From the NCBI GenBank assembly GCA_036873755.1, contig JAVTVY010025233.1:47366-111365 (forward strand): a DNA stretch of 64,000 nucleotides, in the 5' to 3' direction. Below, in pieces: positions 18,531-30,906 of this stretch. The position numbers and the translations under genes were made by a program. The first letter of the stretch is position 1, and each line of letters starts with the position of its first letter. The notes beneath the pieces were generated by a model. It did no database searches. It saw only the letters and a program-made list of their open reading frames with translations, and was not told the origin of the DNA. Source of the DNA: Hanleya hanleyi. Taxonomy: Eukaryota > Mollusca > Polyplacophora > Lepidopleurida > Hanleyidae.

Positions 18531-18977
18531 GTACAGACCTGTTGGTCTTTGATATATGTTGGCACGTGTGGGAAGTTGATGCTGGGTCGACATCGGGCCT
18601 TACAGACTAGTCTTTTGTGTTAAATGCCGTCATTTACATCTGACGACGATACAGCTCACCAATCTCCAATGTACGAGTTGTCGCAGCGAAGCAGCTCACC
18701 AATTACCAGTATACGAGTTGTCAGAGCATTTCCATCATAGCTCTAGATTTGTATCTAATACCGCTTATGCCGGTGCTAGGGGCCGTGTGGTCATATCATC
18801 CAAGTTGCCACATGAACAGGTACAATAAAAGCGTACCTGAGATACAAGACATATCACGCATCGTTAGATTCTTGGTATGTGCTTTAGAATAGGTTAACCA
18901 GAAGACTATTCTGTGAAGTCATGTGACGCAGTCAGTATGTCGGCACCTCTTCCCACTACCCTTATATGTGTTGTAAT
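18531..18977 (+). repeat. Direct repeat of about 447 bp, copy 2
   Basis: The near-identical second copy is separated from copy 1 by 60 unrelated bases. The terminal word 'cttatatgtgttgtaat' also occurs alone at about 22265-22281 inside the 156-bp array. Confidence 0.85.
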
Positions 18978-19117
18978 GTGAATTGGCAGGTTTGGGCATA
19001 GAGTCATAGGGTTGCCTTTTAGTTGGCAGACGCCGTCAACTTTTCCCACCTCTATAGCCTACATATCTCTCCAATTTATCCAAAGTTTATTACTTCAATG
19101 GCATTATCAGACTTCAT

Positions 19118-19459
19118 ACTGCATATCTAAACGCTATTTCACCGGGGAGTTGTCAGTTAACAAAATAAAAGCTGCAGAAGTAAGACGGAATTTCATTGGT
19201 CAACTAAGTCGTTATAACGACTTAATAAGTCGTTATAACGACTTAATGCTGCAATTTCATTGGTCAATTAAGTCGTTATAACGACATAATAAAAAAAAAA
19301 AAAAATAGCCCCTATTTTTGGTTTTTTTTGATTAAATCGTTATAACGAAAAAAAATGTTCAGCCCCCATTTTTGTTTTAAGTCGTTATAACGATTTACTA
19401 AGAAAAAAAAATTCAGGGGTTGAAAAAAATAATTTCCATGTCCCTTTTACGGCTCCGTA
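19118..19459 (-). repeat. Right terminal inverted repeat of the 5.8 kb element
   Basis: It is the inverted partner of 13633-14015, with four 'gtcgttataacga' palindromes and the same 'agcccccatttttg' and 'ttcaggggttgaa' blocks, ending 'ttttacggctccgta'. Confidence 0.8.
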
Positions 19460-19834
19460 CCATACCGTATTGCTTGAGTTAAACAACATTGATATGTCAC
19501 AAAAAACTGGCGCCAACATTTTCAAATAAGCTACGACATAATTCAGTCGAGGGGTGACTCTGAAGAAATTTGGCTTGATATTTTTGTAATAAAGTATTTG
19601 AGTTAAAATGATTCCATATATTCTTTAACACAACTTTCTCCATTATTTTCCCCTAGCAGCTTAGTAGGGAGACAAGATTGTTCAATTTTTTCCATTTGTG
19701 CAAGAGCTTCGCAAAAAAAATGAATGACAAATTGAATGTATGGAGTATACAAAAAAATTGGAGTATTAAAAACCTATACTTCGATGTGAAACAAAATAGT
19801 TTTTGTTAATTCTTCCACGCTGACAATCAGGAAT

Positions 19835-19930
19835 ATTGAAGAAATTTTTTTCTGGCATTTCACATGGCCGCCACTTTGAATTTACCCATGATCCTCTGTT
19901 CGGGGGTTATTCAAATAGGCTTGCTCTGAC
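19835..19930 (-). mobile_element. Fragment of the TTAA/piggyBac-type MITE family
   Basis: 'cacatggccgccactttgaa' and 'cccatgatcctctg' match the reverse complement of about 46985-47020 in the intact MITE. No ends are preserved. Confidence 0.5.
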
Positions 19931-19961
19931 TCCGATATGATGGCCTACCAAGTCACAGAAG

Positions 19962-20203
19962 TAGTATATAAAGCGCAGTTGCATGTCCGTTGACACCAAG
20001 GGGCACCACCAGTCTCGTTACGTCACTCCCGGTCCCGGTCAAGAGACCGGAAGTGAACTTTGACCCGTGCACATGCGCACAATACCGGATATTAATAATG
20101 ACGTAGAGGTCAAAGGTCACTTTCGGTCACGTGACCGGTACCGGAAGTGGCGTTAAGAGACTGTTGGCGCCCCCTGTTGTCAACGGACATGCAACTGCAC
20201 TTT
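19962..20203. mobile_element. Hairpin MITE with 'gcagttgcatgtccgttgac' ends
   Basis: 'gcagttgcatgtccgttgac' near 19976 is repeated inverted as 'gtcaacggacatgcaactgc' near 20178-20198. Between them, 'accggaagtg' and 'tgacgta' elements also pair. A related half copy lies at 23183-23367, which shows the end extends outward to 'agtagtatataaag'. Confidence 0.7.
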
Positions 20204-20829
20204 CTGGGCGCGTCACGATTTATCTCCCCTAGTTCAAGTTTTTGCCACCAGGGACCTGGCCATTGTCCGCATTCTCAAAGAGATCCGTGTCTACCCGCGG
20301 GAGACCAAAGCGACTCTCATGTAAACTGGTGACATTTTTGAATCTCCAATCTCAAAGCGAGGCAGCATGACATCCCTCGCTCGACCGGGACTATTTATTC
20401 TCAAAGAAAGCCGTGTCTATCCGCTAACTACTTCCTGTATTAGATAACTCGCTTTCACGGCCAAGTATACATACCGACAACAATTTGTTCGCGATTGATA
20501 TGCTCCGAAACGGAAAGAGTCATTTCCCAATTATATAGCCCACGTTATGTTCAGCAATTCGCTTCTAACTCGGCGGAGTCAGCAGGTCAATGACAAGCCG
20601 AATACAGAGGTGAAAATCATACGCCGCCTACTCATCCCCCACATTTTGGGGGGATGGCTCCCATTTACACGTGAGACTCTTTCTCGCAGTAGGGAGTCTC
20701 GCGAGACGAGAATGCATTGTCCGGTCATCTCCGGCCCTCTCCGGGAGAATATATAGGATTTATGTGCTCTTCTGAAGCATCAATGGAATGCGCAGGGTCC
20801 CCGACAATATCACCATCTATTTGCCTATG

Positions 20830-20990
20830 TTAAGTGGCAAGTGGGGAACCCTCAGTTTCTCGACACAGTGAGAAGGGAAATGGTCCCAGCGGGAATTGAA
20901 CCCGGGTCGCTTTATCTAGATTCAGACACGTTATCCACGAGTCATGAGCGCACTGGATACTGTTGAACCTAATGGGAAACCCACACAGGC
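20830..20990 (-). mobile_element. tRNA-derived SINE fragment
   Basis: On the minus strand the stretch carries an A-box-like 'tgactcgtggataacg' and a B-box 'gggttcaattcccgc' in tRNA order, ending 'tgggacca'. The anticodon stem is disrupted and the 5' acceptor strand does not pair, so it is a SINE or tRNA relic rather than a functional tRNA. Confidence 0.6.
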
Positions 20991-21089
20991 TCATTGCAGT
21001 ATGGGTTGTGGGATCTTGCTTTTCACGTCTCATGACGAAAAACACGACGGGCGGGGTCCCGAAGCGATTGGTTGAAATTCTTTGAGAAA

Positions 21090-21440
21090 GACAATGTGCG
21101 CATGCGTAGTGGGTAAATAGTGCTGGGTGGACGTTTTGGGGGCGAGAGGGGCCCCTAGTGTTGGATGGATGAGACGTGGAACTGACTCTTTCTGCGCCTG
21201 AGCAGTAGACAAAGTTTAAGGAAATAAATGTTTTGGGGCCGGGATGGGCCTCTAGTAGTCAGATCGGGTCGAGTGACGCATCAATCTGAAGCATCCGACG
21301 TTATGAGCGAGACGAGGAACTGACGTCATTCTGCGCATGCGCAGTAGACAAAATTGTATGGGAATACACGTTTTGGGACCGAGGTGGACCCCTAGTTGAC
21401 TGATTGTGTCGAGTGAGGTGTCAACGTAAAGCGCTCCTCG
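21090..21440. repeat. Degenerate tandem repeat of about 120-150 bp, three units
   Basis: Units share 'cagtagacaaa', 'acgttttggg' and 'cccctagt' blocks at about 21130, 21210-21255 and 21345-21395. A further related piece occurs near 22825. Confidence 0.55.
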
Positions 21441-21474
21441 AGGTCGGTCAAGCCATCGGTAGGTGCACGTAAAA

Positions 21475-22480
21475 TTAGGACTTGTCTAAAAAAGCGGAAC
21501 ACTGTCTTCACCCCTGCAACAGGGGAAACCTTTATCAACCACGTATAGTGGGGCTTATATCGATCTCCGAATTATCGGGGCCTACCGACAGAGGCAGGGT
21601 GGGTGAGTGGGTGTATGTAAATTGAGGATTGGAGTCGAACCTATAAAATGCGGAACACGGACTTTATCCCTAAATTAGGGGAAATCTCTATCAACCAGGT
21701 CTAGCGGGGCTAATATCGGTCTCCGACTTATCGGGGCCTGCCGACAAAGGCAGGGTGGGTGAGTGGGTGTGTGTAAATTGAGGATTGGAGTCGAATCTAT
21801 AAAATACGGAACACGGACTTTATCCCTAAGATAGGGGAAATCCCTATTAACCAGGTCTAGCGGAGCTAATATCGGTCTCCCACTTATCGGAGTCTGCGGA
21901 CAGAGGAAGGATGAGGGTAGTGGGTGTATGTAAAATTGATTTGTCCCGAAAAATATAAAAAAGCGGAACACGGATTTTATCAACCACGTCCAGTGTGGCT
22001 AATATCGGTCCCTGGCTTATTGGGACCTGCCGACAGAGACGGGGTGGGGGAGTTGGTGTAAGTAAATTGAGGATTTGTCCAGAAAAATATGAAAAGCGGA
22101 ACACGGACTTAACCCCTAAAATAGGGAAAACCCCTATCAACCACGTCTAGTGGGGCTAATATAGCTCCCCGGCTCATCGGGACCTGTCGACAGAGACAGG
22201 GTGGGGAAGTGGGTCTATGTAAAAATTAGGATGTGTACCGAAAATATAAAAAAGGCGGAACACGGGCTTATATGTGTTGTAATTAACCCTAAAACGGGGA
22301 AACCCCTATCAACCACGTCTAGTCGGGCTAATATCGCTTCCAGGCTTATCTGGGCCTGTCTAAAGAGGCAAGGTGGGTGAGTGGGTGTATATGAAATTTG
22401 ATCCGAAAATATAAAAGCGAAACATGGACTTTACCCCTAAGATAGGGAAAACCCATATCAACCAGGTCTAGAGGGTCATA
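21475..22480. repeat. Tandem repeat of about 156 bp, seven degenerate units
   Basis: The word 'gcggaacacgg' or a close form marks units at about 21494, 21650, 21806, 21963, 22095, 22255 and 22417. Each unit then has 'aggggaaa', 'tatcaaccacgtctag', 'ggctaatatcg' and a Gly-rich 'gggtgagtgggtgta' block. Short open frames on the minus strand are by-products. Confidence 0.85.
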
Positions 22481-23182
22481 TATAGACCGAAGAGAGAACA
22501 ACAACAAGTGTTCATATAGTGTATTATCCCCCCCGTACATCATACCCATGCTGGAGGAGCCGAGTTGGGTATGTTTACAATGCAAGCAGGCTCTTGTCCA
22601 ATCAGAAGCCGCCATTTTGGCACTGCCTCTGTCATATTCGTTCTTGCCCGTTAGATGTATTCTCGGTTGCTCTTATCCAATCAAAAGTCATCCTTTGAGA
22701 AAGTTCAGTGTTCGGTCATGTTCGCTCTAATCCATGTGTTCTAATCCTGGCCGGGCAGACCAGGATATTGTTCAGGCAGCATGTCCTGAAACAGTTGTTT
22801 GCATGGGGCATGGGAATGGACGTTTTCGGGTCGAAATGAGCTAGTATTGGGCGTACTGGGTCGGGGAGATTGCATGTTTTTGTAATACGCTTGCATTTAT
22901 GGACAGTAACGCCCTCTCACGCCTAGCTTAACGCTTCAACCCCCTTCTGAATTAGCACTTAAAGCTCTGATTTTCACTGAAATGACACTAATTCATCGAA
23001 ATGCGGTGACGACCGTCAACGGCCATCGTTACGCCTTAACGCCCGTCTCAACGCTTTAACTCTTTATTTTAACGCCTTACCGCCCTAGTATAATGCCTTG
23101 ACGCCATGATGGAAACCGATGAGAGAAGGAAAACAACACGGATGACAGGTCAATCATTTTATTATCCCATCTAGTACATCAA
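22481..23182. other. No gene seen
   Basis: The stretch has an irregular set of 'aacgcct'/'acgccc' words at about 22900-23110 (a loose short repeat) and a 'ggcatgggaatggacgtttt' piece related to the 21.1-21.4 kb repeat. Nothing else is recognisable. Confidence 0.4.
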
Positions 23183-23367
23183 ACCCACGCTGGAGATGAC
23201 CAGAAGTTACCTTTGACCCATGTGCCATTAATAATATCCGATATTGTGCGAATGGGCAAAGGTCAAAGTTCACTTCCAGTCACTTGACCGGAACCGGAAG
23301 TGACGTCAAGAGACTGGTGGCGCCTACTGGTGTCAACGGACATGCAACTGCACTTTATATACTACTC
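23183..23367. mobile_element. Half copy of the 20.0 kb hairpin MITE
   Basis: The stretch 'aaggtcaaagttcacttcc' to 'gtcaacggacatgcaactgc' matches 20060-20200. It continues to 'actttatatactact', completing the terminal repeat that is cut in the 20.0 kb copy on this side. Confidence 0.65.
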
Positions 23368-23639
23368 ACGGAGCTTCAGGTCTTAACAACTTGTCGTTCC
23401 TGAGTGAGTTTGGAAATTTCCCGTCCTCGCGCCTGGTAGGGTTGAAATAAATTTTGGGATAAATCAGATATTCGGTCCGTGTTTATGATGTCCAATTCAT
23501 CAGACCCCAGTAGTAATTTTTATATCTTCGTCGCCAAAGATCGGAAGATATGAAATTACTACTCCCGTTTAACAAATTGGATATGATGAGACTCTCTTTA
23601 GATATCGTCTGTCTATTTCCACAATTTACGTAGCGTATG

Positions 23640-26600
23640 TATAGAGGATACATGCTAATATGTTTTAACACTGAACTAAATCACATCACCATATACATGT
23701 ACATATTGTGGATTCAAGCTAAAACATCTGATCATGAAACAACACTGTTTTTAAGCAAACACTACAATATAACGCAAAATGGATACACAGTAATAGAGCC
23801 GCATATTAATATAGCTGATCATGAAACAACACTGTTTATAAGCAAAAACTAGAATATAACGCAAAATCGATACACAGTAATAAAGCTGCATATGAATATA
23901 GCTGATAAACAACATTGTTTATATTAAAACAAACACTAAAATATCACGCAAAATGGACACACAGTTATTAAATAGAGCTGCATATTAATATATCTGATCA
24001 CAAAACAACACTGTTTATAAGCAAACACTAGAATATAACGCAAAATGGATACACAGTAATAAAGCTGCATATGATTATAGCTGATCATGAAACAACACTG
24101 TTTATAAGCAAACACTAGTATATAACGCAAAATGGATACGCAGTAATGGAGATGCATATTAATATAGCTGATCATGAAACAACACTGTTTATAAGCAAAC
24201 ACTAGAATATAACGCGAAATGGATAAACAGTAATAGAGATGCATATTAATATATCTGATCACAAAACAACACTGTTTATAAGCAAACACTAGAATATAAC
24301 GCAAAATGGATACACAGTAATAAAGCAGCATATGAATATAGCTGATCATGAAACACCACTGTTTATAAGCAAACACTAGAATATAACGCAAAATGGATAC
24401 ACAGTAATAGAGATGCATATTAATATATCTGATCACAAAACAACACTGTTTATAAGCGAACACTAGAATATAACGCAAAATGGATAAACAGTAATGGAGA
24501 TGCATATTAATATATCTGATCACAAAACAACACTGTTTATAAGCAAACACTAGAATATAACGCCAAATGGATACACAGTAATAGAGCTGCATATTAATAT
24601 AGCTGATCATGAAACAACTCAGTTTATAAGCAAACACTAGAATATAACGCAAAATGGATAAACAGTAATGGAGATGCATATTAATATATCTGATCATGAA
24701 ACAACACTGTTGATAAGCAAACACTAGAATATAACGCAAAATGGATACACAGTAATAGAGATGCATATTAATATATCTGATCACAAAACAACACTGTTTA
24801 TAAGCGAACACTAGAATATAACGCAAAATGGATAAACAGTAATGGAGATGCATATTAATATATCTGATCACAAAACAACACTGTTTATAAGCAAACACTA
24901 GAATATAACGCCAAATGGATACACAGTAATAGAGCTGCATATTAATATAGCTGATCATGAAACAACTCAGTTTATAAGCAAACACTAGAATATAACGCAA
25001 AATGGATAAACAGTAATGGAGATGCATATGAATATATCTGATCATGAAACAACACTGTTTATAAGCAAACACTAGAATATAACGCAAAATGGATAAACAG
25101 TAATGGAGATGCATATTAATATATCTGATCACAAAACAACATTGTTTATAAGCAAACACTAGAATATAACGCAAAATGGATACACAGTAATAAAGCTGCA
25201 TATGAATATAGCTGATCAAGAAACAACTCAGTTTATAAGCAAACGCTAGAATATAACGCAAAATGGATACACAGTAATAGAGCTGCATATTAATATATAT
25301 GATCATGAAACAACACTGTTTATAAGCAAACACTAGAATATAACGCAAAATGGATACCCAGTAATAGAGATGCATATTAATATAGCTGATCATGAAACAA
25401 GTCAGTTTATAAGCAAACACTGGAATTTTACGCAAAATGGATACACAGTAATGGAGATGCATATTAATATTGCTGATCATGAAACAACACTGTTTATAAG
25501 CAAACACTAGAATATAACGCAAAATGGATACACAGTAATGGAGCTGCATATTAATATATCTGGTCATGAAACAACACTGTTTATCAGCAAATACTAGAAT
25601 ATAACGCAAACTGGATACACAGTAATAGAGATGCATATTAATATATCTGATTACAAAACAACACTGTTTATCAGCAAATACTAGAATATAACGCAAACTG
25701 GATACACAGTAATAGAGATGCATATTAATATATCTGATTACAAAACAACACTGTTTATCAGCAAACACTAGAATATAACGCAAACTGGATACACAGTAAT
25801 AGAGATGCATATTAATATATCTGATTACAAAACAACACTGTTTATCAGCAAATACTAGAATATAACGCAAACTGGATACACAGTAATAGAGATGCATATT
25901 AATATAGCTGATTACAAAACAACACTGTTTATCAGCAAATACTAGAATATAACGCAAACTGGATACACAGTAATAGAGATGCATATTAATATATCTGGTC
26001 ATGAAACAACACTGTTTATAAGCAAACACTAGAATATAACGCAAAATGGATACACAGTAATGGAGATGCATATTAATATATCTGATCATGAGACAACACT
26101 GTTTATAAGCAAACACTAGAATATAACGCAAAATGGATACACAGTAATGGAGATGCATATTAATATATCTGATCATAAAACAACACTGTTTATAAGCAAA
26201 CACTAGAATATAACGCAAAATGGATACACAGTAATGGAGATGCATATTAATATATCTGGTCATGAAACAACACTGTTTATAAGCAAACACTAGAATATAA
26301 CGCAAAATGGATACACAGTAATGGAGATGCATATTAATATATCTGGTCATGAAACAACACTGTTTATAAGCAAACACTAGAATATAACGCAAAATGAATA
26401 CACAGTAATAGAGATGCATATATCTGATCATGAAACAACACTGTTTATAAGCAAACACTAAAATATAACGCAGAATGAATACACAGTAATAGAGATGCAT
26501 ATTAATATATCTGATCATCTGTTTATAAGTAAACATTAGAATATAACGCAAATGGATACACAGTAATACAGATGCATATTAATATAGCTGATCATGAATC
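23640..26600. repeat. 87-bp AT-rich satellite array, about 33 units, with higher-order repeats
   Basis: The unit carries 'gatgcatattaatatatctg', 'aaaacaacactgtttataag', 'caaacactagaatataacgc' and 'aaaatggatacacagtaata'. Since 87 is divisible by 3 and no minus-strand stop occurs in one frame, an 871-codon open frame spans the array; this is not a gene. A four-unit block recurs exactly 348 bases apart (for example the 'aagcgaacac' variant at 24454 and 24802). A 'tatcagcaaatac'/'gcaaactgg' variant fills about 25580-25980. Confidence 0.92.
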
Positions 26601-27249
26601 ACAACAATTTATGCACAAATTGCTCGTTTTGTATGCTAATGTGTATTCGATCAAACACTAGAATAAATCACAATATTTGATAAAGTGAAACATGCGATAC
26701 CGTTAATTGGGTAAACTGACCAGCGTCTAAACATCAATATTATCCACGGCGCAAAAATTTAAATGTGAAGTATTTTGAACAAAAAATCACAAAATTACGG
26801 AGAGAAGTTTGCTAACACAATCGATAATGATTCACAATGGCTTTATATCCAGCTTACAATGTGTGCATTCTAATATATTTGACCAAACACTAGAATCAAT
26901 CACAATACTTGGTACATATTGCTAGAGATACATGCTAATATATTTCATCTGTACTCGCTACACTGTTTACACAACTTTCTAGAAATGAAGCATATTTAAT
27001 CAAATGAGGAAAACAATCACAACTGTATGAGAAACGATACTATTTTCTATCGAGCTAATGTAGTTCATTCTGAATCCCAGCATTGAACAACTTACTATAT
27101 CTGCATGCTAATATATTTGATTAACCAGTGAAATACAGTAAAACATGTACATTACTACGGATGAATGCTAAGACACACACCTCAGCAAAAATAAGTTCCC
27201 CAAAAAAGTTAGTCTCATATTTCCGACAGACATTTGCTCAATTGCGATG
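26600..27249. repeat. Degenerate outliers of the 87-bp satellite
   Basis: 'catgctaatatatttgat' and 'aaacactagaat' words recur at about 26650, 26870-26900, 26930 and 27107 at irregular spacing. They look like decayed edge monomers. More such words occur near 29360 and 29490. No gene seen. Confidence 0.55.
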
Positions 27250-28742
27250 AAAGAATGTGTGATGGTTACCCGAGAATAACTCCCTCGGACGTGACGGTAG
27301 TCAACATGATTTTGATTTGAAAGTGAAACGGCTGAAAGTAATTGTTATGTACTGTAAAAATGCTGAAGTTTCATATCATGCGAAATGATGATTGTCAATT
27401 GCTCTAAACTAGATTTATTCAAGTTTGAAAACGGTCGAATGTGCTCTTTCAACATTTTAGGGACATTTTCTGAACGGGTTTCCCTTCATATATAAAATAT
27501 GACACCTCAAACCAAAACAATTTGTGTGTATTTATTATCACCATGGTTAGTGTTACAATCGGTTGAAATATCATTCTGGTTTGAGGTGTCATATTTCATC
27601 AAAATTAAAAATTGTGCAAATGCTTCGCCTGTATTCTACCAGAAACGTTATGTGAGCAAGTAGAAAATGCTTTTCAAGCAGACGTCTTCGTAGTCTAGTT
27701 GTTAGGCTTCTCGCTTTCAAAAACAGTGTGACCAGTTGGTTGAGCTATGAGTTCGATTCACATTTGGATCAGAAAAATTTTCTTCCTATTTTCTTATTCT
27801 TTCTTTCTAATATTTAACATTTGGATTTATTTATGTTATGTGAAACAGTCTTCAGTGATATTCAGTTAACGAAATATAGATATAACTGTGTATACACATT
27901 TCTGCATTCACTGCTACAACTCGACCCTTATTGCAGCACACTCATGATATGTCCAAGTCACCGTGACTGAATGGGTTTATTTTCATGGGCAGCAATACTT
28001 CCCATGTATAAACAACGAGGGAATCTTCATTTGTATTTTCCTGAACTGTTCTCGTTATATTTAAGAATCATTATAGTTCTCACTATGAACAGTAATGTAC
28101 CATTCAACAAGTCGAAGTGTGAGTGTTGTCACAAGAATACGCGTTCAGGCCAGACCAGAAAAATATCTGGTTCACAGTTACAGTGGGTAAAACGCAGGAG
28201 TGACTTTGAAGTCAACACCTCAATGTAGGGCTATATATATGTAGATTTGAAATCTGCGAATGATGAGACCATCGAAGCGCCTACAGCCGTAGCCGATGAT
28301 GACCAGCACAAGGCGGGGTCAAGTTCCCGTTGTGTCATACTACCAGATATTCTACGGCAAGTTCGATTTGCAACATTACAATGACGTAGCTCGTTAAAAG
28401 AAGTTACTTTTGAAACAGCAATAATTTCACATAATCGCAAATTATTTAACTAAAAGACGGTTGCGAGTTAATATATGATACATTGAGTAATAACTAATCC
28501 TTTTGTATTGTTTGAAAATGGGGTAAAAATGGAATTTCGACCGAAACGAATAATTCTGTACGACTGGCCTACAAAAACATTACTGTCGAGGAAACTTGTT
28601 CATTTAAAAATAGAACGTATCAAAATAGCACAGTCGACTGTGCATTTGACGTCATAAAGGGCAGCTGACCCGGCCTGGATAATAGATATACACACGCCAG
28701 TGTCCGAGGGAGTTATTCTCGGGTAACCATCACACATTCTTT
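27250..28742. mobile_element. 1.49 kb element with 41-bp near-perfect terminal inverted repeats
   Basis: The left 41 bases starting 'aaagaatgtgtgatggttac' (27250-27290) are repeated inverted at 28702-28742. No target duplication is obvious. The interior has a 20-bp inverted pair built on 'caaacca'/'tggtttgaggtgtcatattt' (about 27497-27595), a tRNA-like segment at about 27688-27772 and no credible ORF, so it is probably non-autonomous. Confidence 0.75.
27688..27772 (+). other. tRNA-like segment with A and B boxes
   Basis: 'tagtctagttgttaggct' fits an A box and 'gagttcgattcac' a B box. The interval between them is longer than in a real tRNA, and the arms do not fold cleanly. It is most likely a SINE head or tRNA relic. 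Confidence 0.35.
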
Positions 28743-30169
28743 CTCAGATATCATCGATCTGACCAAGCCGACATTGAGTAACATTGACTATTTCGTAAGT
28801 CATTTCATGTCTGAATGCGCATGAGCAGCGTTTAAGTCGGGCGCATTTCAAAAGTTGCAGGAGAAATCTAATCACGATATTTCGCAGGCATACGCTCACT
28901 TCTTCATGAAATTGATAGCTTAATAAAGTATCACAGCAGTATAATTTGTTTAATGCCAGGTGTATTCACCAAAACGCGGTATCACTTGTCGGTATCAAGC
29001 TCACATCCTGTTAATAAACTTGGACATTTGCGACATCCTGTCATCGGCCCATTAGGGCAAAGAATACTATTGACATAGTCAATATATCCTAGGGTTATGT
29101 TTATCTTGGATTCTCGAATGATTTCATGTGTTTACGGAAAGAAAAGTTTGCTGTCAAAATAGACGATTTTGTACAAATCTACTACTTCCAGATGCTGTTA
29201 TAAAAAAATTATAAGACCCAGAACCTGCAAAATACTCAGAGCACAAGACAAGATCGTATACTTTACGCTAACGGAAAAAATTCTTGCTTACGTGATCATT
29301 CATTCCGGCACCCAAACCGCATCTCGTGGGGTCTAAAATATCATTAAACCGCGCCAGGTCCTTTATCAGATGAGGCATGCTAATATATTTGAACGCGAAT
29401 ACAAAAAACCCCTAGAAACGCAGGCTGATTTATCTGATTACGAATCGTACATGTAATTTTCCAGCAATGCGTGCAGATGTTTTTGGACATACACTAGGAA
29501 ATATCACAGCTCTTTAATCAAGTTACTGTTGAAACATAACAGCATATTTTCTTAAACGCTTGAAGAAACAGTAAATACGCCTTATCAATGCTGCACGATG
29601 ATATACATCACACACACTTGAATTATTCTCACCACTTTACCCAGATGGATATTACGAAAATAGCTGTTCATTATTCATCACGGCGCCACAACTACGCGAT
29701 CGCATATTACATTTTGCTCAACATGACAGCGAGCTCAGTCAGTCAATAATTGACACCCACAAAGCCTCAGCCTTCTGCTGAAACTGAACAAGCTGGTCAC
29801 TAAACGGGTAGTTGCGTTGTCGTAAACGAAACTCTGTCACTTTTGCGAAGTCAAACGGTTATTCAAATCTGCATAAAATGCTGTAATTCGTACAGGAAAA
29901 AAATATTGAAGTTCTATATTGGCAAAAGTCAATCTACATGTAAGTCAAAAGTGACTTAAAAAGAGAATCAACTGATATTTGAACTTGGGTTCTTCCTTAT
30001 ATGTTTTAGCAGAGCGTATTGATACATACCTGTATGATATGCCTTGAACCAAAACGAATCTAATGCTCTCAGCGTCACCATATCCGCCATGATATTGTGT
30101 TGCAATATTATTTTGGTTCAGTGTATGATATTTTAGAAAAAGTAAAAAATTGTGCTACAAAAGGTTAGG
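28743..30169. other. No gene seen; stray satellite monomers and a small hairpin
   Basis: Satellite-like 'catgctaatatatttgaa' is at about 29367. At about 30040-30130 'gaaccaaaacgaat' and 'attttggttcagtgtatgat' form an inverted pair similar in plan to the one inside the 27.25 kb element. Confidence 0.4.
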
Positions 30170-30582
30170 ACGATCCCGCTCTTTAAAATGGAGATAAAAA
30201 CGGTAATTTTTGCTCAACAACTTTTGATAACTTCTTAACTAATGCTTCAAAACTTCAGACGCATTAATTTATCTGTTGTTCCATGTCCTTTTGATAACTT
30301 TTAAACTAATGCTTCAAAACTTCAGATGCATTAATATCTGTTGTTCCATGTCATCAAATTAATTTGCCATTTGAAAAACCATTCAATGTTTTTAAACAGC
30401 GCAACAGATGTTTGGCTTATTATTATAGAAATTAGATAGATGCCAATATATTTTTTGCTACCATTTGTTGCGAATATCTTTGTCTGTGTGCGCCCCAAGA
30501 GGATTTCGCTGAATTCATTATGTGAACTGATTTATTGAACAAAAATAACCGTTTTTACCTCCATTTTAGAGAGCGGGATTGC
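30170..30582. mobile_element. MITE of about 413 bp with roughly 33-bp terminal inverted repeats
   Basis: 'gatcccgctctttaaaatgg' at 30172 is repeated inverted as '..ccattttagagagcgggat' ending near 30580. It contains a tandem duplication of about 66 bp ('cttttgataactt' to 'ttgttccatgtc', about 30222-30352). Confidence 0.7.
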
Positions 30583-30906
30583 CATAAACTGTACAATGTA
30601 TGCGAAAAAGCCATAGAAGAAAGCCCAATTTCAAACGTCCGTCGATGCTGTTTACGTCAATTTTAACCGTGAAAAATTAAAATATAACTTGGGTAAGTTC
30701 TCTGTGTGATAGACAGCTGCAGTTAAAGACATATTTTTTTTTGCGTCACAAACGTAACAGCTGATGATGTTACGTCTATGTAGATCTAAACGTAACTACA
30801 TGTAATCTATCTATTCTCGACTATGCTGGACGCGTACATGAGCTTAGAAATTAAAAAGGGGGATATTTCTTTCTTGAATTCTCAAATATAAACCACTACA
30901 TTTTGC

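Larger units (their letters stand above)
13633..19459. mobile_element. 5.8 kb DNA element with long terminal inverted repeats
   Basis: Left end 'tacggagccgtaaaagggg' (13633) and right end '..ccttttacggctccgta' (19459) are inverted copies. The match continues inward for about 340-380 bases: left about 13633-14015, right about 19118-19459. The terminal repeats hold several copies of the palindrome 'aagtcgttataacgactt' separated by A/T-rich and 'tgggggctgaa' blocks. The interior contains a large palindrome with transposase-like remnants (14490-17005) and a roughly 447-bp direct repeat. I see no intact gene. Superfamily not assigned; a short TA duplication is possible but not provable by eye. Confidence 0.8.

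Noticed and set aside
20880..20960. Functional tRNA gene on the minus strand
   Set aside because: A and B boxes are present, but the acceptor and anticodon stems do not pair; it fits a SINE head.
23936..26551. 871-codon open frame on the minus strand
   Set aside because: It is the translation of an 87-bp satellite (87 = 3 x 29) and repeats every 29 residues with no gene-like features.
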